Shown here one piece after another: positions 55,575 through 64,000 of a stretch of DNA of 64,000 bases. The notes under the pieces were generated by a model. It searched no databases, had not been told where the DNA came from, and saw only the letters and a list, made by a program, of their open reading frames with translations. Location: positions 62,001 to 126,000 of the forward strand of contig JAPXFQ010001396.1 of NCBI GenBank assembly GCA_028564705.1. Direction: 5' to 3'. Source of the DNA: Apricaphanius iberus (taxonomy: Eukaryota; Chordata; Actinopteri; Cyprinodontiformes; Aphaniidae). Position numbers and translations under genes: made by a program. Each line of letters begins with the position of its first letter. Position 1 is the stretch's first letter.

Positions 55575-55683
55575 GCCAAAGAAGGTGATCAAGTTAGTTC
55601 CAGAGTATCTTCTAAAGAAGAGGAAAACTTACCAGGCTATCAAAGCCACACAGGCCAAACTAGCGCTTCTAGAGAAAAGAAAG
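55575..55683 (+). CDS. rpl7l1: RPL7L1-like, coding exon 2
   Basis: This 109-bp exon lies between a CTAG acceptor and a GTGAGT donor. It encodes PKKVIKLVPEYLLKKRKTYQ and AIKATQAKLALLEKRK, which matches the basic N-terminal region of RPL7L1 (LVPE-LLKKRK-YQA-KATQAK). Exons 1 and 2 together are 123 bp, so the next intron is in phase 0. The protein is a large-subunit uL30-family factor thought to act in the nucleolus in ribosome assembly. Ordinary RPL7 has a different N-terminus, so the L7-like-1 paralog is preferred. Confidence 0.9.
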
Positions 55684-55984
55684 GTGAGTGATCATGGCCT
55701 GTATTCATTTTGTCTTTCAGCTGAATATCAACACCAGCCCCCCCTAAATAAAATTACAACATGGACCAAATCATGGTCTACACTAGGGCTGAACGATTAA
55801 TTGCATATGCAATGAAATCGCAATTTGGTAAAATGCGATTTCCTAATCGCAAAGGCTGTAATTTGACTTGATGTAAATATATCCGCTAAAGTCACGTGAC
55901 TTGCAAACAATGCAGGGAGAGAAGGAAACGCTGAACTTTAACCAGTTATAAAATGACCAAACAGAATCCAACACTACACAATAT

Positions 55985-56182
55985 TTGGTACCAAAGAGGA
56001 ACAGAACATCAGTTGTGAGAAATTCTATCTGCTATGAAAACGTTGATGCTGCGCAACGCCAGGTATTATGCAGAACCTGTCTTGGTATTGTTGCTGCCTC
56101 ACGAGGTAGGCTACAGTACGAACCTTTATCAACACCTAAAAACATCACACCACCATATATGAGAGTTGTACGGCTAAACTGA
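55985..56182 (+). pseudogene. BED zinc-finger remnant of the hAT transposase
   Basis: A 65-codon frame contains VVRNSICYENVDAAQRQVLC and CRTCLGIVAASRG, resembling the Cys pair of a BED finger at the N-terminus of hAT transposases. The second half of the finger is lost, and the LINE tail begins soon after (56222). Confidence 0.6.
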
Positions 56183-56219
56183 CCGCCACCAGGGATCGCT
56201 GACCGAGCTGTTTGAAAGA

Positions 56220-59200
56220 ATCGCTCCTTATAATAATAATAATAATAATACATTTATTTTATATAGCGCCTTTCAAAACACCCAAGGACACTGCACAAAT
56301 GAACAATTCAAAACATTGTCAACAATAATAATAGTAATAATAAAAATAAAGTAATAAAAGATAATAATCAAACAAAGCAGAACAACATTGATAAGGTGAG
56401 AGTGACTAGATGTCATAGGACCGTCTGAACAGGAGAGTTTTCAGTGTGGATTTAAAAAGTGGAAGAGAGTCGATGGTACGGAGATCAGGGGGGAGAGAGT
56501 TCCAGAGGCGGGGGGCGGAGCGGCAGAATGCTCGATGCCCCATAGTGACAAGGCGGGCAGGGGGGACAGAAAGATGGAGGGAAGAGGAGGAGTGAGCGAA
56601 CAGGAGTGGCGATGTGCAGGAGATCAGATATGTATGGGGGGGCCAGATTGTGAAGTGCTTTGAACGTGATGAGGAGTATTTTGAAGTTAATTCTTTGTTT
56701 AACTGGAAGCCAATGGAGTTGTTGTAGAATGGGGGTGATGTGGTGAGAAGAGGGGATCTGGGTGATGATGCGTGCTGCAGAGTTTTGGAGGAGTTGGAGT
56801 TTCTGGAGGGATTTGTTGGGAAGGCCAAAAAGTAGGGAGTTACAGTAGTCAATGCGGGAGGTAACAAGGCTGTGGACCAGGATGGCGGTGGTGTGGGGGG
56901 TGCGAGACGGGCGAAGACGAGAGATGTTGCGCAGATTAAAGAATGCAGACCGGGTGATGCTATTTATGTGGGAGTGAAAAGAGAGTGTGCTATCGAGGAC
57001 AACACCCAGACTCTTAACCTGGGGGGAGGGAAGGACAGGCGAGTTGTTGACGGAAATGGAAAAACTGTCAGATTTGGAGAGAGTGTGGGGCGTGCCGACC
57101 AGGAGGACTTCTGTTTTGGAACTGTTCAATTTGAGGAAGTTGGAAGAAAACCAAGAATGAATTTCTTGGAGACAGAGGGTAAGGGAGGTTGGGGGGAGTG
57201 AAGAAGACGGTTGGGTAGAAAGGTAGAGCTGGGTGTCGTCCGCGTAGCAGTGAAAGTGGATGTTGTGTTTGCGAAAAATGTAACCAATTGGAAGAATGTA
57301 AGAATGTATATAATGAAAAGGAGGGGCCCCAGGACAGAGCCCTGGGGCACACCAGCAGAAACGGGGAAAGAATTAGATTTAAAAGATTTAAGTTGAACGG
57401 ATTGTGTGCGGCCAGATAGATATGAGTTGAACCAAGCGAGGGGGGTGTGAGTGATGCCAATAGATGAAAGTCTGAAGAGGAGGGTGTGGTGGGAAATAGT
57501 GTCGAATGCTGCTGTGAGGTCAAGAAGGACGAGAATGGACAGTAAACCAGAATCTGAAGCTATGAGGAGGTCGTTGGAGATTTTGAGCAGTGCTGTTTCA
57601 GTGCTGTGGAGGGGACGGAACCCGGATTGAAACTGCTCATAGATGTTGTTTGTGATGAGATGCTCATGGAGTTGAGAGGCAACAGACTTTTCGAGAACTT
57701 TGGAAATAAAAGGTAAATTTGAGATGGGGCGTAGGTTGCTGAAATCGTTGGGGTCAAAGCCAGATTTTTTTAGGACGGGTGTGACAGAAGCGGTTTTGAG
57801 TGCAGGAGGGACAATTCCAGAAATTAGAGAAGAATGAATGATGTTGGTGATGATTGGAGCGAGGGAAGAGAGGCAGGTTTTGACTAGAGCTGTAGGGAGT
57901 GGATCAAATCGACAGGTGGATGATTTGGATTTTTGGACAAGTTTGGAAATGGCTTGGACGGAGGGGAGGATAAAGTTTGAGAATGTAGTAGTGGGGGGTG
58001 GTAAGGAAACAGTTGAGTCCATACCAGAGAGAGAAGCTCCCCATGAGGTCAGGTGTTGATGGATGTCAGTGATTTTGGAAAGAAAAAAGGACATGAGTGA
58101 GTTGCAGAAGTCAGTGGAATGCAAGTAGTGGGGAAGAGAATCTGGGGTTTTAGTAATAGTGGTGAGGAGAGAGAAGAGAGTTTTTGAGTTGTGCCGATTG
58201 GAATTAATTAGATCAGAATAGTAAGCAGATTTGGCTGAGGAGAGGCTTTCCTTATACAACATTACATGATTATTATACATTTCTCTATGTACAGTGAGTC
58301 CAGTTTTGTTGTATAGCCGTTCCAGTTGTCGTCCTTGGGATTTGAGCTGACGGAGGTCAGGGGTGAACCAGGGTGAAGAGCGGGCGAAGGAGACAGATCT
58401 GGTTTTCAGTGGAGCATGGGAATTCAGAAGACTGTGGAGATTGTTGTTGTATTGGGAAACCAGTTCGTCGGGTGAGCAATTGGCATTTGTTATGGGAAAA
58501 TAAGTAATGTCAGAAGAAAAAGTGTCAATGTTAATATTCTTAATATTACGGAATGAGATGGTGCGAGGGATGATGATTTTGGACAGGGGGAGGTCGATAT
58601 TAAAGGAAATGAGCATGTGATCAGAGTAAGGGAGTGTAAGAGATTTACAATTAGTGGGAGTGATACCAGAACAGCAGACTAAATCCAAAATATGACCTTT
58701 ACAGTGGGTCGGGAAATTAATAGTTTGTTGCAAACCAAAACTTTCGAGACAGGATAAAAAATCTTTGGAGAGAGTATTGTTGTTATCGTCCACATGAATA
58801 TTAAAATCACCCAGGACAATTGCATTGTGTGAAAGAGACGAGAGAAGAGCAAGGAGGTGAGAAAAGTCACTAATAAAGTCCTTGTTGTGTTTTGGAGGAC
58901 GATAGACGGTAGCAACAACTGTAGGAGATGGTCCAGGCAGCAGGGAGGCAGAGTATTCAAAGGAGGAGAACACGGGAGCAGCAGGTACAGGGATGACTTT
59001 CCAACTCTCGCGGTGTAACATCGCGAGACCTCCGCCCCGGCGACAAGCACGGGGCATGGCGACGTAAACAAACCCCGGTGCAGCGGACTGGTTGAGAGCG
59101 GTAAAGTCATTTGGCTGCTGCCAAGTTTCAGTCAGGCACAAGCAGTCGAGCTTACGGTCCACAAGGAGATCTCTTATTAGATCCCCTTTGCTGGTGAGAG

Positions 59201-59620
59201 AGCGGATGTTAAGGAGACCGAAGCTGACAGTGGTGGCTTTACTCCTGGCTGCAGCCGACAATGGCAGGCTAACCGGAACAGTGATGTTGACATCCCGGAC
59301 AGATTTTCGGGAACGGCGGCGGCGGCGTTTGGTATACCAGATCAATTTTATGGACCGAGACTCGTTCCACTGGAACTTATTGCGTGGTCCTCGGTGAATA
59401 TATCTCTGACGAGGCTCATACCTTATGTCAGTGGGGATGTCAGGCCCGGATGGTGGCTGCAGAGCGCAGATGTGGCGCCGAAGTTTTAGGAGTTCAGCTG
59501 AAGAGTACTGGAGGAGAGCATCAGCTTGTAAGTGGACAATGGACACAACTAGCCAGCCGACAGTTAACCAGCGGATTGTTTGGAGGATCCACATCGTTTT
59601 TCAAAGAAGGAAAACCAGGA
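56220..59620 (-). mobile_element. L2-like LINE, nearly full coding length
   Basis: The minus-strand LINE has its 3' tail as ATT repeats at 56222-56250, preceded by an end motif containing GCGCTATATAAAATAAATG. Coding sequence extends from 59594 to 56406. No matching TSD could be found by eye. It lies within the hAT element in intron 2 and therefore arrived later. Confidence 0.82.
56406..59594 (-). pseudogene. LINE endonuclease-reverse transcriptase with two frameshifts
   Basis: An ATG at 59594 opens 822 codons. A basic linker is followed by the APE endonuclease ([57 protein letters not shown]). The RT follows ([55 protein letters not shown]). The frame is then lost at a tandem 8-bp duplication (AGAATGTA twice, 57292-57307 on the plus strand). 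Catalytic and later codons continue in another frame to about 56600 ([20 protein letters not shown]), and a further shift leads to the C-terminal [14 protein letters not shown] block. Otherwise it is well preserved, so inactivation is recent. Confidence 0.9.
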
Positions 59621-60812
59621 AAAAATAAGAACCAACGGTCGAGCCAGAGGTCGCAGAGAGGTAGGAATCCGCCAAAACTCTGTTACGGTGTAGGTCACGA
59701 TCGATCACACCATACAATGTTGTACAGTCTAATTTTTACCTTTAGAGTTCAAAAATAAAAAATAATAACGATATATTAAAATCAATAATTCAAAAAATTC
59801 AAATTCAAATTTCCCGGTGAGCAGCGGCGACAGACACGCCAGCGTTCACTCAACCGGAAGTTATGAACATAAAAAAACGGCACACTGAAATAATTCGTGC
59901 TATAACAGGTTTTATAGCCAAAAGTATGCTTTGTTAACCATGATGAATAAGCTAGGATTTAATCTCACAAACACATTTTAGCCACATTTTACCTGCGCTG
60001 TATAAAAAATGCAGACAGAAAGTTAAAGCTGCACAGAAAACAGCGGAGTATTTTGTAAGAACTGACCTGAGATCAAACCACTCCACGGGGCCATACCAGA
60101 GTCTGAAAGTGCATTAGATCGATGGAGAATTAAAAATCAGAGCTTGTTCCTTCAACCATCCTACTTCCTGGATAACCACACGGAGGAAAACATTGCAGCC
60201 GGAGGGAATTATTAGCTGGGATCAAAAGGAAGAAAACCTTTATTTCAGAACGACCCCGATGACCCTCGAGTGTGATGATTAAAAGTAGATAAAGTTGTTA
60301 ATATTTGCCTTTGTCTTAAAATAAGTAAATAATCTTATGGAATAGAATAAATTATGTATTAAAATCTGTTTATAATACACAATATTTTCTATTGCATTAA
60401 TTAAAAAATGCATGACAAAAGCCCCCAAAAAATAATTGCACATTAAATCCCAATCGCAATATTGAAGAAAATAAAAAATCGCAATTAGATTATTTTCCAA
60501 AATCGTTCAGCCCTAGTCTACACTGTAAAATATTTCTCTATGGACCATTATCTACGTTTACACTTGTGCTGTAAGTGAATCAGCAGCTGTGAAGCAGACA
60601 AATAAAAACAAAGATAATCAGTATAATAAAATCCTTACCCACTGAATGAAATGTACATAAAGCATATAAACACTTGTGGCGTTATCATTAGAAGGTTTCT
60701 GCTCAGTATTGGTGTATAAAGTAGGAGTATGGTGACGACGCGGTGTGATGTTGGACTGGTTGCTCCCTGCTCTGCTGGACGTCTCACATGGCGTGGTTCT
60801 GGTTTTTTACAG

Positions 60813-60976
60813 GTATCTAAAGGTAAACCTCTGAAGTTCAGGCGCCTGGAGGATTTCCTGAAGGACAGCCACAAAAAGCACCGAGATGAGACGCGGATCC
60901 GAAGGGCCGAGCACAGACCTGCTGCCCCTCTGCCTCCTGAGAAAAACAAGCTGGCTTTTGCTTTGCGTATCAGAGA
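60813..60976 (+). CDS. rpl7l1: RPL7L1-like, coding exon 3
   Basis: The exon lies between a TTTTTTACAG acceptor and a GTAAGTGT donor. It encodes VSKGKPLKFRRLEDFLKDSH, KKHRDETRIRRAEHRP and EKNKLAFALRIRE, matching the RPL7L1 segment ending in LAFVVRI before the RNA-binding uL30 fold. It is 164 bp and leaves phase 2. The fold-encoding exons are not found before 64000 and should lie to the right. Confidence 0.9.
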
Positions 60977-61996
60977 GTAAGTGTGCTTCTGGAAACTGGG
61001 CTGTGTCTAATAACTGGGGCTGAATCCTGGACGTCTGATTGGGTCTAAAGATGAGAAAGTGCATTTTAAATGTGCCGGGCCGTACTTCCTGCTTTACAGA
61101 CCAGTTTGTGGTGAGGTCATCCAGCTGCCAACTAAAGGGGCGGAGCCTACAGCTGGGTAGGCTGTCTTCTGTCGGTGCGGTCGACATGTTGGTGTTCCTC
61201 AGATTGAACCGACTCCAGAGGATCATACAGCAGCTCTTCTGGGGTTCAGCCTGTAGGAAGGATGCTCCTGTCTGTGCCGTTACCTGGGCCGTCCCGTCTC
61301 ACCTGAGGCTCCTTGTTGTTAGGATGACTCAGCAAATCAAGTGGAGGTTAAACAGTATCAGTGCAATGTCAGCCTCACTGCTTCTGCTTTTCCACAGTGA
61401 GGACAGGAAGTATCAGTGTGGTGTTGAACATGAATGTGGCACGGAGCCATCAGCTCTGGATCAGCTTAACTGGACAGACTGGTCCCCCTGATGGAAATCA
61501 GCACATTTATCTGTCCTACGCCTCACTGCTGTGAGACAAATGATGGAAACAGCTGATAGTACCAGGAATAATCAAACACATTTACTTTAACCCCAACATT
61601 CTCATCTTATAATAATAATAATGTGGATAATTGTAGTTATTTTAATCAAACTCTGTGTTAAAGTCTCAGTCTGACTGCTGCTAGAGTCCAGAATAGACAG
61701 ACATTAAGGTACATTTCACCTAACAGTATGTCTCCATGATGTTATACAGTAAACACCAAACACATGCAGTCCTGGTTCTGAAGAAGAACTGTGGAGCAGT
61801 TTTAGCTACTGACCTGAGGTTAGAACCGTCTGGAACCAGATCCTAGAGAACAGAAGGAAGCTGGCAGGAAGGAATGAAACCAAAAGTTAAATGAGCAGCG
61901 TCAGTCGTCAGCCTGTGTTAGAGGAACTGTAGCCACGCCCACAGCTCCAGGTAGCCACACCAAACACACGTCTCTCTTCTCCTAACCAGAGATCCA
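60977..61996. other. Intron 3 left part, no exon seen
   Basis: Short frames such as 61039-61491 do not continue the RPL7L1 protein and have no recognised domain. A short ATA triplet run occurs near 61611. Confidence 0.5.
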
Positions 61997-62754
61997 GGTT
62001 CATTCACACCACAGGCTTTGTCAGAGTCAGCAGTGTCTAGATTACATGTTAAGTCTACGGTGGAGGCCGTTGGAGGAGCGTCACGGTCTCTGCGGCGCTT
62101 TGTGAGCTTTGGCTCCGTCAACTTTTCAAGCTTTTCATGCTTCAAAGTTCATAAAGCCAGCAGTGCAGAAGTTCAGCTAGTTGAACTTTTGACAGCCCTG
62201 AAGCGGCGCGTTAACCAATCAGAGCTTATAATTGTAGCGAGGTCACTACACGTAGTTTTGAATGTAGTGGGAGCAGGAAAAACCTACTTTTTAAGTCTAG
62301 AAAACAAATAACACTTACCGAAGACAGATGGACAGGCGCTCTTCAGGAGGAATAGAGCGCCTGTAGTTGATGCCCTGGTAGGAGATTTGAGCTCTGATGC
62401 GGCTCAGGAGGTCGTAGAATTAGGCGCAGGACAGACGGAAGTAGCGCTGAAAGATAACCTCATCCATAAGCAGCTCCTGGAGCAAATGGTTAAACTCCCC
62501 AAACTCAAAACGCATCCGTAGAATAGGGTGTATCCACAAACGGCGCTGATGTTGCCGAAGTCGAAGTTGTCTAGCTTTATTTAGCAAATAAAGCCAAGCC
62601 ACTCTCTCAGTATTATCCGCCATAGTTCAGAAACAGAAGAAGCCCCGCCCACGCGTTGAAGTTGCAGACTTTGCAAGCTTCAACATAGAAACGTAAAACT
62701 AGATGCTTTGTGTGCTTTGCCTGATGCTGATAAAGCCTGCGGTGTGAATGCACC
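61997..62754. mobile_element. Harbinger-derived non-autonomous element, copy 2
   Basis: GGTTCATTCACACC at the left has the inverted partner GGTGTGAATGCACC at the right. The interior is nearly identical to copy 1 over about 700 bp (GATTACATGTTAAGTCTACG onward). No clear 3-bp TSD was seen. It lacks the 530-bp insertion present in copy 1. It lies in intron 3 of the RPL7L1-like gene. Confidence 0.8.
62420..62623 (-). pseudogene. Harbinger transposase N-terminal fragment, copy 2
   Basis: The 67-codon frame is the same as copy 1 except that Arg becomes Ile in LLMDEV-F. It matches the region before the DDE core in HARBI1-like transposases, with no core following. The frame is intact in both copies, which may simply reflect recent amplification. 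Confidence 0.75.
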
Positions 62755-64000
62755 TTCAGTCACCTGAAGGCAACGCTTTGCTTCACGCCTCAGTCAGTCA
62801 TGCTGCACTGATCCAGGAAGCATCTCCTGTAGCAGTCTGTGCGTAGCAGCTCTTCTGAACGAAGACACTGTGGTTGTATGACAGTGTGAGGAAGAGGATG
62901 CTCAGGGTGGTCCACAATGTTTGTCAGTGTGGCTGAAAAGTCCCATGATGCCCTGCGGGTGAGGCGTAGCTTCAGGATCACAGCACAGCCACACTTTTTC
63001 TCCTCTTTGGGTGGAGTAAGAAGCTGGCTCTGATCCTTCTCCATCCTTTACTGACTGAAACATGAACTTACTGACTGCTGATGATGGCAGCAGGTAGTCT
63101 GACCTACTGTTTACCCGACCTGTCCAGCCTTCATTAACCATAATTCCTCTCCTCCATCAGGTAGCTCAGCTTCTCTCAGATCAGAGATAGTTGGAAGACG
63201 TATTTCCATGTTTGATGTGTAAATCCAAATGTTTTGTCCTGGTGTTTCCCTCAGATTATGGCAGGGCTGCTGTTACTCCTGTCTGCCACTAGATGTCCTC
63301 ATAGAGAAGTTTTGGGTCACTTAGAAAACAGAGTCCCAGAGTTACTGTCACCATCACTAGTTATTAGCACTAACTAGTTAACTTGAAACACCTGCTGATG
63401 GACTTGTGACGGTCAGCAGCTAGAAGGATCTGTATTCCTCTGCTGCCATCTGGTGGATGGAGGGTGTAAACGTTAGGGGTATTTCTCCAGCTGTCCTTTA
63501 AACCGTTTTTAAACCCCTAACAGACCATGGACAGACCAGTTTTCCTCTTCTTTCTATCCAACATGAACACATTGTGGTCCGGATGGGGTGTTCCTTTTTC
63601 CAGAGTGAAGACGCCATTTTGGCTCAGAGCGGACTACAGTGGTGCTGCTGGAAATCGGACTGGTGGTGGAAGAAATGTTTAAAGACATCTATCCATTTAT
63701 TATAATTTTCTATTTAGGAAGATTGAATTTTTATAATATCCTGAATATTGAGAAACAAATTAATTCCCTGGGGGTCCATAGTTTGTGATGATCCTACCCA
63801 GGACCTCCATCTTGATTTACAGCGTGTGTTTTTATTATTTGGACTTTGAATTCAGATCAACTCCAAGTAGGGATAATTTATAAAACAGCAAGCTTTAACA
63901 TTTTCTGTCATTTTTTAATTTCTTTTCAAGAAATAGATTTATTGCAAAAATCTAACTTTTTCATGAAATAAAATTATTTACTTTTTAATAATATCACCAA
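62755..64000. other. Intron 3 right part, no exon seen
   Basis: The next RPL7L1 exon should encode the start of the uL30 fold, with a GVS-type block. I searched the plus strand by eye and did not find it. The short minus-strand frames at 62790-63141 have no recognised motif. Confidence 0.5.

Larger units (their letters stand above)
55784..60515. mobile_element. hAT element in intron 2, carrying a LINE
   Basis: The termini are TAGGGCTGAACGATT on the left and an inverted match ending AATCGTTCAGCCCTA on the right, with a perfect 8-bp duplication GTCTACAC (55776-55783 and 60516-60523). Inside the left arm is a BED-finger remnant. Most of the length is a minus-strand LINE. The remaining hAT sequence (about 59620-60515) has no intact transposase frame, so the copy is non-autonomous. 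Confidence 0.92.

Noticed and set aside
57838..58059. Plus-strand frames across the intronic LINE
   Set aside because: They are shadows of the minus-strand endonuclease-RT frame.
61039..61491. 150-codon frame considered as the next RPL7L1 exon
   Set aside because: Its translation does not match the expected start of the uL30 fold, and splice phase alone was not convincing.

Overview
The window looks like a chromosomal segment from a teleost fish, probably a percomorph. It has AT-rich intergenic DNA, a spliced vertebrate-type gene, and dense fish-type transposable elements: L2/CR1-like LINEs, a Rex3/RTE-like LINE, Tc1, hAT, Harbinger, Gypsy, Ginger1 and tRNA-derived SINEs. All calls come from reading the sequence. 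No database search was run, so family names rest on recognised motifs, termini and target-site duplications (TSDs).

The only host gene I can support lies at the right. Three exons of a ribosomal-protein-uL30-like gene, best matched to RPL7L1, sit at 53879-53892, 55575-55683 and 60813-60976 on the + strand, with splice phases that agree. Two CRE-like sites lie just upstream of the ATG. The rest of the gene must lie beyond 64000. Intron 2 carries a 4.7 kb hAT element (TSD GTCTACAC) that itself contains a nearly full-length L2-like LINE. The intron after exon 3 carries a Harbinger-derived element whose sibling lies upstream of the promoter.

Everything to the left is layered transposons. Region 1-10.2 kb holds LINE tails, a Tc1 copy with long inverted repeats and a pogo-like remnant. 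Region 10.2-22.5 kb is one old LINE broken by four insertions: a younger LINE with an intact 1017-codon frame whose 3' UTR contains an antisense 28S rRNA fragment, a GC-rich poly(A) retroposon, a hAT-like block with a SINE, and a Rex3-like copy with a 5' inversion. A hAT/BED element with a perfect 8-bp TSD follows (22537-24809). Region 27.7-34.4 kb is a CR1/Rex1-like LINE interrupted by a 5.4 kb LTR element. That element has 569-bp LTRs about 99% identical and a tRNA-Trp-type primer site, but no coding capacity. Region 35-39 kb is a decayed Gypsy pol interrupted by a second, longer copy of the GC-rich retroposon.

The most interesting object is at 39.1-51.2 kb, a four-level nest: a LINE contains a 10.3 kb TA-flanked inverted-repeat element, which contains the 5' half of a Gypsy element, whose gag is split by a 7.6 kb Ginger1 DNA transposon (41566-49139). 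The Ginger1 copy has inverted termini of about 420-440 bp starting TGTTA and a CCGG-type target site. It carries an intron-containing Gypsy-like integrase with D,D-35-E and GPY motifs, a 10-residue minisatellite inside the coding exon, and a C-terminal Ulp1-type protease cut short at an AT microsatellite. Three 62-bp hairpin repeats inside it copy a motif also found in both termini.
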